Notes: generated by a model from the sequence alone, not told the origin. Shown: positions 1 to 8,629, counted from the stretch's first letter. The stretch is DNA of 64,000 nucleotides from JAPPKS01 sp963667895 (GCA_965223985.1 OZ245030.1:682001-746000), one strand, 5' to 3'. Numbers and translations are program-made.

Positions 1-72
1 AGATTGCACATTTTCGACTCGTGCCATCCTCAGACAGCGTTTGGTAATCGAAAAAAAACTGAGAAACAAACC

Positions 73-945
73 ATGGCTATTAATCACTTTCAACCTACCG
101 TTTATCATACAGCAATCGGATCTCATGAGCCGGTGCTACACATTGAAAGCGGTGATACCGTCATCACAACGACGGTGGATGCTTGGGGACAAAATGCCGC
201 GGATGAAAGAGTGACGCCGATGGCAACCCTCAGACAGACCCGTTTTACATCACCGATGCGGAGCCGGGTGATACTCTCGCCCTTCATTTTGACGAGATTG
301 CGCCCAATCGGAAGATTCGACGAACGCTGACAGTTGTTGCTCCGAACGTCCTTGACCCGTATTATATTTCTTCAAATATACCGAAAGATGGACCGGCAGA
401 ATGGGAAATTGACTTAGAAGAGTGGACGGCGGCCCTGATTTTTCCAAACACAAAATTGGGAACTCCTACGCTCCCGTTAGCGCCTATGGTTGGTTATTCT
501 GGCGTAGCACCGCCCGCCACATGGACAAGCAATCTCTACGGCAACTTCCTCCACGCTCGGCGGGAATATGGACTGTCGCGGATTTGTTGAGGGCGTCACG
601 GCTTACCTGCCTGTCTTTGTATCCGGCGCGCTGTTTCAAATCGGCGATGGCACGCCCTCCAGGGAGATGGCGAGATTGTCGGTACAGGGATAGAAATCTC
701 TTTCGAGGTCCAGTTCACCGTCAATTTGCTAAAAGGGAAGAAAATGATACGTATCTTCTAACAGTTGGCAACCCACGGCCTCTGGATTGAGCGGTGCAGT
801 ATGCAACAACGGAGATGATCCATTGGCTTGAAGAATTAGGTCTGGAAGGAAACGCGGCACACATCTTGCTTGGGCAGTGCGTGGAATACTATCTTGGCAA
901 TATTTTCAATCCTGCCTATACGATGGTTTGTAAGATTAAAAAGAG
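73..945 (+). pseudogene. decayed acetamidase/formamidase family gene
   Basis: The remains of an acetamidase/formamidase-family amidohydrolase can be read by moving between frames. It starts at ATG 73 (MAINHFQPT...) and reads through a stretch with DAWGQNAADERVTP. It then needs a frame change near 218 to continue as DPFYITDAEPGDTLALHF and a long following segment. A second change near 570 gives the family hallmark GGNMDCRGFVEGVTAYLPV, and a third near 660 gives GDGEIVGTGIEISFEV. Another is needed to reach the C-terminal EYYLGNIFNPAYTMVCKI near 930. At least four frameshifts mean no functional enzyme can be made unless the assembly is poor here. Intact family members hydrolyse short amides to ammonia and a carboxylate. 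The family call rests on the NMDCR/GDG region and the NPAYTMVCK end and is fairly firm. Confidence 0.75.
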
Positions 946-1189
946 AATTCTACAATTATATTGGAGTCTGGGACTATATATCTGCGAATGGGCGAGTTCC
1001 GACGCGTGATGTGTTGGATCTCTCCAAAATAAGAGAAGTCGTGATGTGGGAAAAAGGGAAATAATGGTCAAGCCGTACGATTCCTCGACAAAAATCAAGT
1101 ATTCACGTGGAATAAAAATGTTTAGGCATAGTATTGCAGAGACCGGTCTAACGAAAACAACATGTGAGCTTTCATTATCTGATTTTCCA

Positions 1190-1219
1190 TTGACAACGAC
1201 TGTTTTTTTTTGGTACAAT
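1190..1219 (+). promoter_or_regulatory. sigma70-like promoter of the tRNA cluster
   Basis: A TTGACA box at 1190-1195 is followed after 18 bases by TACAAT at 1214-1219. The expected start lies near 1226, about nine bases before the first tRNA at 1235, which suits a stable-RNA promoter. Confidence 0.6.
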
Positions 1220-1234
1220 AACCCGATGTTTTGT

Positions 1235-1322
1235 GGTGGGATGGCAGAGTGGTCGAATGCGGCGGTCTTGAAAACCGTTGTGGCGCAAGTCACCGTGGGT
1301 TCAAATCCTACTCCCACCGCCA
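1235..1322 (+). tRNA. tRNA-Ser (anticodon TGA)
   Basis: The acceptor stem GGTGGGA (1235-1241) pairs with TCCCACC (1312-1318), and CCA is encoded at 1320-1322. The anticodon loop CTTGAAA gives TGA. A long variable arm marks it as class II serine tRNA. It is the first gene of the cluster. Confidence 0.95.
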
Positions 1323-1337
1323 TTCAGAATACATTAT

Positions 1338-1425
1338 GGAGAGGTGCGAGAGCGGTTGAATCGGGCTGCCTGCTAAGCAGTTGTGGCGCAAGCCACCATG
1401 GGTTCGAATCCCATCCTCTCCGCCA
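1338..1425 (+). tRNA. tRNA-Ser (anticodon GCT)
   Basis: The acceptor stem GGAGAGG (1338-1344) pairs with CCTCTCC (1415-1421), with discriminator G and encoded CCA at 1423-1425. The anticodon loop CTGCTAA gives GCT, for AGC/AGU codons. The long variable arm is present. It lies 15 bases after the preceding serine tRNA. Confidence 0.95.
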
Positions 1426-1432
1426 TGATGAT

Positions 1433-1506
1433 GCGCCTGTAGCTCAGTGGATCAGAGCATCTGACTACGGATCAGAAGGTCGGGGGTTCGAATCCTCTCA
1501 GGCGCT
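1433..1506 (+). tRNA. tRNA-Arg (anticodon ACG)
   Basis: The acceptor stem GCGCCTG (1433-1439) pairs with CAGGCGC (1499-1505), and no CCA is encoded. The anticodon loop CTACGGA gives ACG. In bacteria A34 of this tRNA is deaminated to inosine by TadA, whose gene begins only 90 bases downstream. Confidence 0.93.
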
Positions 1507-1595
1507 TATGTTTCTTTAAGTGGTAGGTTAAGGATTTCCAATGAACGATACAAACAATTGGAAACTAGCACCTACCCTCTAGGTTGTGGGGATTT

Positions 1596-2045
1596 ATGTC
1601 GGATCTGCTCTGGATGCGCGAAACGCTTAAAATCGCGCGTCAGGGAGCTGCGCGTGGTGAAGTCCCCGTTGGAGCAATCATTATTAGAAATGACGTGGTG
1701 CTTGCCCGCGCGCACAACCTCCGAGAACAGACTAGTGATCCAACAGCCCACGCTGAGTTGCTTGCGATTCGAGAGGCTTCTAAGAAGATTGGTGATTGGC
1801 GGTTGATTAACACCACCCTTTATGTGACGTTGGAGCCATGTCCGATGTGCGCGGGAGCAGTTGTTTTGGCTCGCATCCCGCGTGTTGTTTATGCTGCTTC
1901 CGATTCCAAATCTGGAGCGGCTGGGACGCTGTTCAACCTGTTACAAAATGGATGTTTGAATCACCAGGTTGATGTTACATCGGGCATCTTAGAAGAAGAG
2001 AGTAGCTGTCTTATCAAATCTTTTTTTCAGAATCGTCGAATTTGA
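1596..2045 (+). CDS. tadA: tRNA adenosine(34) deaminase TadA
   Basis: This is TadA, the zinc-dependent deaminase that converts A34 of tRNA-Arg(ACG) to inosine so that one tRNA reads CGU, CGC and CGA. The 149-residue length is normal for the family. The catalytic HAE motif lies near residues 52-54, the zinc-binding PCPMC near 81-85, and the core includes GEVPVGAII. ATG 1596 (MSDLLWM) is preferred to an in-frame TTG at 1584 because family members start right before the first helix. The gene sits between its substrate tRNA-Arg(ACG) (ends 1506) and tRNA-Ser(CGA), which begins six bases after the stop. It is likely co-transcribed with the tRNAs from the promoter at 1190. Confidence 0.95.
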   Translation: MSDLLWMRETLKIARQGAARGEVPVGAIIIRNDVVLARAHNLREQTSDPTAHAELLAIREASKKIGDWRLINTTLYVTLEPCPMCAGAVVLARIPRVVYAASDSKSGAAGTLFNLLQNGCLNHQVDVTSGILEEESSCLIKSFFQNRRI

Positions 2046-2051
2046 ACTTGT

Positions 2052-2139
2052 GGAGAGATGCGAGAGCTGGCTGAATCGGGCAGTCTCGAAAACTGCTGTG
2101 CGGGCAACCGTACCGTGGGTTCAAATCCCACTCTCTCCG
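2052..2139 (+). tRNA. tRNA-Ser (anticodon CGA)
   Basis: The acceptor stem GGAGAGA (2052-2058) pairs with TCTCTCC (2132-2138), followed by G and then CCT instead of an encoded CCA. The anticodon loop TCTCGAAAA gives CGA, and the long variable arm is of the serine type. Confidence 0.95.
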
Positions 2140-2145
2140 CCTAAA

Positions 2146-2217
2146 GGGGCAGTAGCTCAGGGGGAGAGCGCATCCCTCGCACGGATGAGGTCGCGGGTTC
2201 AAATCCCGTCTGCTCCA
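2146..2217 (+). tRNA. tRNA-Ala (anticodon CGC)
   Basis: The acceptor stem GGGGCAG (2146-2152) pairs with CTGCTCC (2210-2216). It contains the G3:U70 pair that marks alanine identity. The loop CTCGCAC gives anticodon CGC. CCA is not encoded. It starts six bases after tRNA-Ser(CGA). Confidence 0.92.
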
Positions 2218-2282
2218 TTACTTTCCTTCATTTTTGACAGGTAATCAGACTGTTTGATTTTCTGTGCTTGTGTGAGCTTATC

Positions 2283-2370
2283 GGAGAGATGCGAGAGCTG
2301 GCTGAATCGGCATGACTGGAAATCATGTGTACGGGCAACCGTACCGTGGGTTCAAATCCCACTCTCTCCG
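2283..2370 (+). tRNA. tRNA-Ser (anticodon GGA)
   Basis: The acceptor stem GGAGAGA (2283-2289) pairs with TCTCTCC (2363-2369). The loop CTGGAAA gives anticodon GGA. Outside the anticodon arm it is almost identical to tRNA-Ser(CGA) at 2052, so the two look like a local duplication with a changed anticodon stem-loop. It completes the serine set TGA/GCT/CGA/GGA. Confidence 0.95.
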
Positions 2371-2390
2371 CTGATTTGACCTTCGTAATG

Positions 2391-2671
2391 CCTTGGCTAT
2401 GCTAAGCGGGGAGGTAGCGGTGCCCTGAATCTGCAATCCGCTATAGCAGGGCTGAATTCCTAGGGTACGGCGAGTTTCTTTTGAGGTCCGGCCCATGTAA
2501 GTGGTGTTGAAGATTAGGTCCTGAGCAACTTGAATTTATCAAACTCCGTCAGGTCTGGAAAGAAGCAGCGGCAGATAAATCTTCAGGTGTGACGCAGGGC
2601 AACCTAATCGGAGCTAACTGCTTGGGTAACGCTTAGGAGGGCACGTCAAGCCTCAGGTGCATAGCCAAGAT
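2391..2671 (+). ncRNA. ffs: signal recognition particle RNA, large bacterial type
   Basis: The ends are complementary: CTTGGCTATGC from 2392 pairs with GCATAGCCAAG at 2659-2669. The apical domain holds the conserved GTCAGGTCTGGAAAGAAGC near 2549-2567, the Ffh-binding helix 8 with its GGAA loop. At about 280 nt it is the long form with an Alu domain, as in Bacillus, rather than the short 4.5S form. It is followed by a T-rich run that could end the transcript. Its place between tadA and dnaX matches the tadA-scr-dnaX order known from Firmicutes. Confidence 0.92.
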
Positions 2672-2791
2672 TTTCTACCTTTTCTCCTCTCTCTTCTATT
2701 ATCGGTAATGCTATCGGAACAGAGTGACTCGTTCTGACATTGATGTTCCTCTTGAAGGTTGACCCCGCCTCGCTCATTTGAAGGAGAAATC

Positions 2792-4603
2792 ATGTCCTAT
2801 GAGGTTTTAGCGCAGAAATGGCGCCCCCGCGTATTTGAAGATGTTGTTGGGCAAACGCACATTATACAAACCTTGAAGAACCAGATTCTTTCTGATAGGG
2901 TTGGTCATGCCTACCTGTTTTGGGGCCCACGAGGAACTGGTAAAACAACGGTTGCACGTATTTTGGCAAAGGCTGTGAATTGCCCCAACCGCCGTCAAGA
3001 GACAGAATCTGGTCAGGAAGTCACGGCTGAACCGTGTAATCAGTGTGAGTTTTGCGTGGAAATCTCTAAGGGCAGATCCTTCGATGTAATTGAAATGGAT
3101 GCGGCATCCAATCGGGGGATTGATCCTATCCGCGAACTTCGAGAAAGTGTCAAACTTGCGCCGGCTTCCTATCTCTATAAAATTTATATCATTGACGAAG
3201 CGCACATGCTTACTCAGGAAGCCTTCAATGCCCTGTTGAAAACGCTTGAGGAACCTCCCTCGCACGTCATCTTCATCCTCGCTACAACTGAACACCATAA
3301 AATTCCTAAGACAATTATATCCCGTTGTCAGGATTTTGATTTTCGCTACATGGAATTTAATCAGATTGCCAATCGCCTGCGCAGTATATGCACCGCCGAA
3401 GAGATCCTAATTGACGATGAGGGACTATCTTCGATAGCCGAGCAATCGGAAGGATGTCTCAGAGACGCCGAAAACCTGTTGGAGCGAATGACGGCGTCAG
3501 TTGGGAAAACGTTGGATGGAGAGAAGGTTAACCAGATTTTAGGATTTGGATCGATCCATCTAATCAATGAACTCGTCCGAGCAATTCTGGAATGCAGATT
3601 GTCTGAATCACTCCAAACCCTCGCCAGCCTAGCAAAGCAGGGGGTGGAATTGCTCCAATGCTTACACCAACTCATTAGTTACTTTAGACATCTAAGAATT
3701 CTGGCGATTAACTCAAAGTTGGAGAATTTAATCCAGAGCTCAAGGTCGGAACTCAAACGAATGCGGGAACAAGCAAATCAAACTACCCCAGAGCGATTAT
3801 CACGGATTATCAAAATTTTGACTAGAACAAATAGTGAGATAAAGCGTCATGGGTATGCTCAAGTCCACCTTGAATCTGCCCTGATTGATATGTGCTCGAT
3901 TCAAGAAGGCATTCAACTGGGGAAAATTGTCAGAAAGCTCTCGGAAATCGAAGATAGAATTGCTAGACACAGTGTCGTCCAAAATCAGTCTTTACCTTCA
4001 CCACCTCAAATTGATTCCCAATCGGCTGCGGACCGGACTAACCCCAAATCCTCTGTTATTGATCGTTCGGCGTCACCGTTATCTTTGGAAGCCGACATAA
4101 ATTTAGTTGCCCAGCCCGCGCATGACAATAAGAAGATTCACGCTGACACAAACGTCAAATCCAGCCCTTCACATGATTACACTCCGCTTCGCGATTCAAA
4201 GCAGCTTGAAAGAGTCTGGGAACAGGTCTTACAAACATTGCGAGCCGAAAATATGGCGCTATATGCATGCCTTAAAATGACTACGCCGTTACCCAATCAG
4301 GAAAACAATGGTTCCGCACTCGACGCTGTACCAAAACTGAAAATTGCTTGTTCCTCTGCTTTGGTGAGTGAATCCATTATTAGTGAAGAGGAGAAGACTC
4401 TTGTTGTACAACTCCTGAGAAATCTAATTGGACATCCTGTCCAAATCGAGTTCGTCGCTTCAAGTACGTCCACTGATATGGATCCAATGACGACCTCGAA
4501 AACTGCTTCAATGATGTTTCAATCTGAGGTTGAACGAGACGCACAACTCGCCCCGACTCTCAATCTCTTTGAAGCTAAGATTCTTAAAATTGAACCCAAA
4601 TAG
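2792..4603 (+). CDS. dnaX: DNA polymerase III subunit gamma/tau
   Basis: This is the clamp-loader ATPase subunit gamma/tau of DNA polymerase III. The N-terminal AAA+ module begins MSYEVLAQKWRPRVFEDVVG. Walker A GPRGTGKTT lies near residues 45-53, followed by a four-cysteine zinc module (C near 60, then CNQCEFC) and Walker B IIDEAHML near 131. The sensor segment LATTEHHKIPKTIISRCQ is complete. A variable, polar C-terminal half would hold tau-type contacts. The start is ATG 2792, set by AAGGAG at 2781-2786; an upstream TTG adds an unconserved extension. At about 603 residues it has the size of a full tau. It is the first gene of dnaX-ebfC-recR. Confidence 0.96.
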   Translation: MSYEVLAQKWRPRVFEDVVGQTHIIQTLKNQILSDRVGHAYLFWGPRGTGKTTVARILAKAVNCPNRRQETESGQEVTAEPCNQCEFCVEISKGRSFDVIEMDAASNRGIDPIRELRESVKLAPASYLYKIYIIDEAHMLTQEAFNALLKTLEEPPSHVIFILATTEHHKIPKTIISRCQDFDFRYMEFNQIANRLRSICTAEEILIDDEGLSSIAEQSEGCLRDAENLLERMTASVGKTLDGEKVNQILGFGSIHLINELVRAILECRLSESLQTLASLAKQGVELLQCLHQLISYFRHLRILAINSKLENLIQSSRSELKRMREQANQTTPERLSRIIKILTRTNSEIKRHGYAQVHLESALIDMCSIQEGIQLGKIVRKLSEIEDRIARHSVVQNQSLPSPPQIDSQSAADRTNPKSSVIDRSASPLSLEADINLVAQPAHDNKKIHADTNVKSSPSHDYTPLRDSKQLERVWEQVLQTLRAENMALYACLKMTTPLPNQENNGSALDAVPKLKIACSSALVSESIISEEEKTLVVQLLRNLIGHPVQIEFVASSTSTDMDPMTTSKTASMMFQSEVERDAQLAPTLNLFEAKILKIEPK

Positions 4604-4792
4604 TAACTTGCGTTCGTAATAGATAGAGGAAAGGGGAATATTCCGCCTACCGCCCGCAGCATATTCTTCTGCATTCCTACTAAATTGAAGCGGTATTTGT
4701 CTATGCCTGCTATGCAGGGCGGTGATGTGTATAGCTACAAATGGGCTTCGCGTAAGTCGTAAAATAACCAATATTCTTGAGGGGTAATCGAA

Positions 4793-5101
4793 ATGAAGAT
4801 GAACAATCTTATGAAGCAAGCGCAGCAACTGCAAAAACGCATGCTTGAAATTCAAGAAGAACTTGCGAATCGTACTGTCGAAGCAACGGTCGGAGGTGGG
4901 ATGGTAACAGCTGTCGTCAATGGTCAGCAGGAGTTAGTATCGATAAAAATCTCACCCGATGTGGTTGACCCAGATGACGTGGAAATCCTTGAGGACCTGA
5001 TTGTTGCAGCTGCGAATGAAGCCAGAAACGAAGCTCAAGAATTAATGAACCAGGAAATGGGCAAGTTGACTGGAGGGCTAAAAATTCCAGGACTCATGTA
5101 A
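4793..5101 (+). CDS. ebfC: YbaB/EbfC family nucleoid-associated protein
   Basis: This is a small DNA-binding protein of the YbaB/EbfC family (102 aa, usual length about 100). The N-terminal helix MNNLMKQAQQLQKRMLEIQE is typical, followed by the strand region VEATVGGGMVTAVVNGQ and a C-terminal amphipathic helix ending KLTGGLKIPGLM. A GAGGGG ribosome site precedes ATG 4793. The position between dnaX and recR is the conserved one. The 189-base gap before it shows no gene. Confidence 0.95.
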   Translation: MKMNNLMKQAQQLQKRMLEIQEELANRTVEATVGGGMVTAVVNGQQELVSIKISPDVVDPDDVEILEDLIVAAANEARNEAQELMNQEMGKLTGGLKIPGLM

Positions 5102-5127
5102 ATCAATAATCCAATGTCAATCCCAAA

Positions 5128-5727
5128 ATGCTCCATTACCCAGAACCTCTAGCAAGATTAATAAGCGAATTGCAGAAGTTGCCCACGATTGGTCCGAAGA
5201 CCGCACAACGTCTAGCATTTTTTTTGATAAAAATGCCTGAAGCGGAAACGACAAAGTTGGCGCGAGCAATTTCTGATGTCAAAACCCATCTTTCTTATTG
5301 TACAACCTGCGGAAATATCACAGATCGAAACCCATGTAACATTTGCACAGATGCCGAACGCGATAGCCAAGTCATTTGTGTGATTGAGGAGCCTGACGAT
5401 CTCTTAGCGATTGAACGTACAAGGGAATACAAAGGTGTATATCATACCCTCATGGGTGTCCTTTCTCCTCTAGATGGTGTTGGACCGAAAGATCTCAGAA
5501 TTGATGCACTCTTCAAACGGATTCACAATGAGGATATCAGAGAGGTAATTGTTGCAACAAATTATACCACTCAAGGGCAAGCCACTGCGCTTTATCTGAA
5601 AAAATATCTGGAAGACTTAGGCATCCCAATTACTCGAATTGCCTATGGAATCCCCGCGGGAGGCGATCTCGAGTATATTGACGAAGTCACACTTGCTAGA
5701 GCCTTGGAAGGTCGCCGAGAGATTTAA
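5128..5727 (+). CDS. recR: recombination protein RecR
   Basis: RecR works with RecF and RecO in loading RecA at gaps. The 199-residue length is standard. An N-terminal helix-hairpin-helix (LPTIGPKTAQRLAFF) is followed by a C4 zinc finger with cysteines near 58, 61, 70 and 73. A TOPRIM domain begins at VICVIEEPDDLLAIERT and includes the GVLSPLDGVGP loop. The C-terminal ARALEGRREI is conserved. It starts 26 bases after ebfC without an obvious Shine-Dalgarno, so coupling to the upstream gene is plausible. Confidence 0.97.
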   Translation: MLHYPEPLARLISELQKLPTIGPKTAQRLAFFLIKMPEAETTKLARAISDVKTHLSYCTTCGNITDRNPCNICTDAERDSQVICVIEEPDDLLAIERTREYKGVYHTLMGVLSPLDGVGPKDLRIDALFKRIHNEDIREVIVATNYTTQGQATALYLKKYLEDLGIPITRIAYGIPAGGDLEYIDEVTLARALEGRREI

Positions 5728-5744
5728 GAGGACACGGTGAACTT

Positions 5745-6722
5745 ATGAATCCCTATTCCCAAAAATCCAAGCAAGTGTTGCTATGGTGTTTGCTAGGGTG
5801 GCTCCTCCTCGGCGCCAATCGGCTGGAGTTTGCAGTGTGCCCAAGATTCGAAGCCTATGCTGATGATACCTCAAACAGTTTAGCGGAAGACCAAATCGAT
5901 GGTAAGCGTTTCAGTGGGGAGCGTGCCTTTGCATATCTCGAAAAGCAGTGCGAATTTGGTCCGCGAGTCCCTGGATCTATTGCACACGAAAGAACGCAAG
6001 CTTATCTCTTTGCTGAACTTGAAAAATTTGCCGAAGAGGTCACGCTTCAGCCGTTTGAGTTCCGTCAACAAAACCAATCTGTTCAGATGAATAACATGCT
6101 TGCCCGTTTTGGATGGAATGGGGGCGGAACAATTCTCCTCGCCGCGCATTGGGATACTCGACCATTCGCAGATAGAGATCCAAATCCAGCGAACCGGAAC
6201 AAACCGATTCTTGGTGCTAACGATGGGGCGTCGGGAGTCGCCGTTCTTCTAGAAGTTGCGCGGGTATTGAAATCCTATCCACCTCCTAATCCAGTGATTA
6301 TCGTTTTGTTTGACGGTGAAGATTATGGCAAAACAGCCACGAATATGTTTCTTGGATCTCAATATTTTGCACAAAATATGGGCAGTTGGACAGCGGATTT
6401 CGGTGTTCTATTAGACATGGTTGGCGATCGAGATCTGGAATTGCCCATGGAACAGTATTCTTGGAACGCCGATCGGGAATTGACAGAGGCGATTTGGAGA
6501 CGTGCCGAGGAAATTGGACTCCCGGGGTTTCAGCGCCGGTTGGGCGACGCTGTTATTGATGATCATCTACAACTGATTCAAGCGGGCGTTTCAACCGTCA
6601 ATATTATTGACTTCAATTACCCCTATTGGCACACAGTTGAGGATACGCCAGATAAATGTAGCCCTAACAGTTTGGAAGTCGTCGGACGGTTGGTGTTGAG
6701 TATTGTCTATTCGGGGTTGTAG
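5745..6722 (+). CDS. secreted M28-family zinc peptidase (glutaminyl-cyclase-like)
   Basis: This is a predicted exported metal-dependent hydrolase of the M28 family. An N-terminal hydrophobic segment (about residues 9-24) fits a signal peptide. Metal-site motifs follow in order: AHWDTRPFAD near 134, GANDGASGVA, VLFDGEDYG, LLDMVGD and the late YWHTVEDTPDK. This set and the spacing resemble glutaminyl-peptide cyclotransferase-like members of M28 more than broad aminopeptidases, but substrate cannot be read from sequence. It begins 17 bases after recR and may ride on that operon. Confidence 0.88.
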   Translation: MNPYSQKSKQVLLWCLLGWLLLGANRLEFAVCPRFEAYADDTSNSLAEDQIDGKRFSGERAFAYLEKQCEFGPRVPGSIAHERTQAYLFAELEKFAEEVTLQPFEFRQQNQSVQMNNMLARFGWNGGGTILLAAHWDTRPFADRDPNPANRNKPILGANDGASGVAVLLEVARVLKSYPPPNPVIIVLFDGEDYGKTATNMFLGSQYFAQNMGSWTADFGVLLDMVGDRDLELPMEQYSWNADRELTEAIWRRAEEIGLPGFQRRLGDAVIDDHLQLIQAGVSTVNIIDFNYPYWHTVEDTPDKCSPNSLEVVGRLVLSIVYSGL

Positions 6723-6777
6723 AAAACTATTCAACATCAAGCATAATTTCGTTGGAGTATTTGAAGCAGGTGAATTT

Positions 6778-7536
6778 GTGAATCAGCAGAATCTAGCACC
6801 CCATGAAAATCGGTTCAGGCAAGTTCTTCATAAACTCAGATATTTTTCGCCAAGGCGTCTCCTATATATGGAGACATGGTATCAGCTTGGACGGTGGCTG
6901 CTCTGGAATATTTCTCTGAAACGTCGTGCAATTAAGGACCTCATCAAGCAGTTAATTCCGTTGGATCAAAGCGTGATCAGCTTGCGTAATGAGGTTTTCG
7001 CGCAAATCTGCCTCAAACTGAAGATGGAGCATCGACAAAGTTTGTTGGAACTACTCAGTCGCGCAAAGCATCCCTCTGGTTTTGATCAGATTTTTCTAAG
7101 CGCAATCTATCCGCAGGTTCTAAATCGCAACTTTGGGATAGTATCCCTGCCCACAGAACCTGATAATCGCCTTGATGTCGAGATGGGTTATCTCGGATAT
7201 AACGAAGATTATTTTTTCTGGTTTCTTGAAATTGATGCTGGCATTGACGGCGATCCAGACAGAACTCTTGTACCTGAACAGAAAACCCGTGATGATAAAC
7301 GGTATCTCGTCTACCGCCTCGGCGTTGCAAATCTTGTAAGGGATGATCAGAACCCGCTGGACGCTATGCAGTGGATTATCAACTGTCAAATATATTTCAA
7401 CAGAGTGTTAGTCGATCTAAAAAGACGCAACTACAAGGTTACAGCAGTAACAATACCTCATTTTGAACTGGGACGGTTGTCACTATTACGCCGCCTTGCT
7501 TTGGATGAGCTAAAAAAACGTCAATTTCGCTTCTGA
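6778..7536 (+). CDS. hypothetical protein, family not recognised
   Basis: A protein of about 250 residues that I cannot place. It is rich in Arg/Lys and aromatic residues, has no signal peptide, and contains no nucleotide-binding or metal motif I can name. Recognisable stretches are RYLVYRLGVANLV and the very basic C-terminus LDELKKRQFRF. GTG 6778 is chosen because GCAGGTG lies at a suitable distance; an in-frame TTG at 6703 would overlap the peptidase gene by 20 bases. Its last 98 bases run antiparallel into the 3' end of the M24 peptidase gene. Both reading frames look real there. Confidence 0.6.
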   Translation: MNQQNLAPHENRFRQVLHKLRYFSPRRLLYMETWYQLGRWLLWNISLKRRAIKDLIKQLIPLDQSVISLRNEVFAQICLKLKMEHRQSLLELLSRAKHPSGFDQIFLSAIYPQVLNRNFGIVSLPTEPDNRLDVEMGYLGYNEDYFFWFLEIDAGIDGDPDRTLVPEQKTRDDKRYLVYRLGVANLVRDDQNPLDAMQWIINCQIYFNRVLVDLKRRNYKVTAVTIPHFELGRLSLLRRLALDELKKRQFRF

Positions 7537-8629
7537 TCCCGAATTCGGGGAGGTAGATTCCCGGCTCAATTGAAAAACAGATACCGGGGATTAGTGGTCG
7601 TTCATCTCGGGTTTCGAAGTTGTCAATGTTGACACCATTCCCATGTATTTCTGTGCCAATGTTATGTCCCACGCGGTGGACAAAACACTCGCTGTATCCC
7701 TTCTCCGCAATATAAGCTCGCGCAACATCATCGACCTCATAGCCGTAACTCGTATTGCCCGCTGCGGTCATGTCACGGATAAATGTGACAGCACGATCGC
7801 GAGCGTTACGAACAATCTCAAAGATTTTGACGTACTGCTCTGGAGCCTGCTTTCCAGCATAGGCGACCCAGGTTGTGTCTGCATAAACCGCGTTTAGCGA
7901 ATCTTTTTTTGCCCACAGATCGATTAGAATATAATCACCTTCTTTAACCGGCTGGTGTTTGGCGGATGTTGGGAAATAGTGCGGGGCGCTGCTGTTCGCA
8001 TTGACTGCCACAATCGGCGGATGTCCCGCAGTAAGGTTCATGGAGTCAAAGTGCGCCATGATAAGACATTGGACATCATATTCCGAGATGGATTTGCCGG
8101 CTTTCACTTGTTCGCTAATCCAAGCAAAGGCGAGGTCTTTCACCTCTAAAATCAGACGTGCTGCTTCCCTATGTGTTCCAAGCTGATCTTCTGTCAAACA
8201 CGCTTCGATGTGTTGTACTAGATTGGCGGAGGAGACAACCTGAACTCCGAAGGATTGTATCAATTCCAGTGTGCCTGCATCTACCCTTGAGACATAAGGA
8301 ATCGAGGCGTTGGGAGAATATTCCATCGCTACTTTACCGATATCTGAGAGCAGGGTCATGATTTCATGGTGAAGCTCACGCCAACTCATGTAGTTTTTTA
8401 TCCGACCGGAAACTTGGGAAAAATGGGACTGTTCAATGCGGTGAATCAGCCAGGTAGGATCCCCTCTTGATGGAATATAGCAGAACCAACGCCGTGTTAG
8501 CATGTTTTCTGCCACGCCGGCGACACGTTGCGCAATCGGGTTGATTCCGCGGAAGTCACACAACAGCCAACCGTCAATCTCGCATGATTTCAGAATGCGT
8601 TGGATTTCGTCAAGGTTCATTTTGTACAT
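7439..8629 (-). CDS. M24 family Xaa-Pro-type metallopeptidase
   Basis: This is a creatinase/prolidase-fold metallopeptidase of family M24, 396 aa. An N-terminal creatinase-type domain covers about the first 150 residues. The pita-bread catalytic domain supplies the five metal ligands in YILIDLWA, YADTTWV, RVGHNIG, FSIEPGIY and IRSEIDVFL. Such enzymes remove N-terminal residues ahead of proline or cleave Xaa-Pro dipeptides. The protein has no signal peptide and should be cytosolic. ATG 8629 or 8620 may be the start; neither has a strong ribosome site. The 3' end overlaps the convergent gene ending at 7536. Confidence 0.92.
   Translation of the reverse strand: MYKMNLDEIQRILKSCEIDGWLLCDFRGINPIAQRVAGVAENMLTRRWFCYIPSRGDPTWLIHRIEQSHFSQVSGRIKNYMSWRELHHEIMTLLSDIGKVAMEYSPNASIPYVSRVDAGTLELIQSFGVQVVSSANLVQHIEACLTEDQLGTHREAARLILEVKDLAFAWISEQVKAGKSISEYDVQCLIMAHFDSMNLTAGHPPIVAVNANSSAPHYFPTSAKHQPVKEGDYILIDLWAKKDSLNAVYADTTWVAYAGKQAPEQYVKIFEIVRNARDRAVTFIRDMTAAGNTSYGYEVDDVARAYIAEKGYSECFVHRVGHNIGTEIHGNGVNIDNFETRDERPLIPGICFSIEPGIYLPEFGIRSEIDVFLAHPKQGGVIVTTVPVQNEVLLLL

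Noticed and set aside
1046..1519. A 157-codon open frame over 1046-1519
   Set aside because: It runs through two serine tRNAs and an arginine tRNA and has no conserved content; RNA genes explain the DNA.
2014..2244. Short frames on both strands over 2014-2244
   Set aside because: They overlap tRNA-Ser(CGA) and tRNA-Ala.
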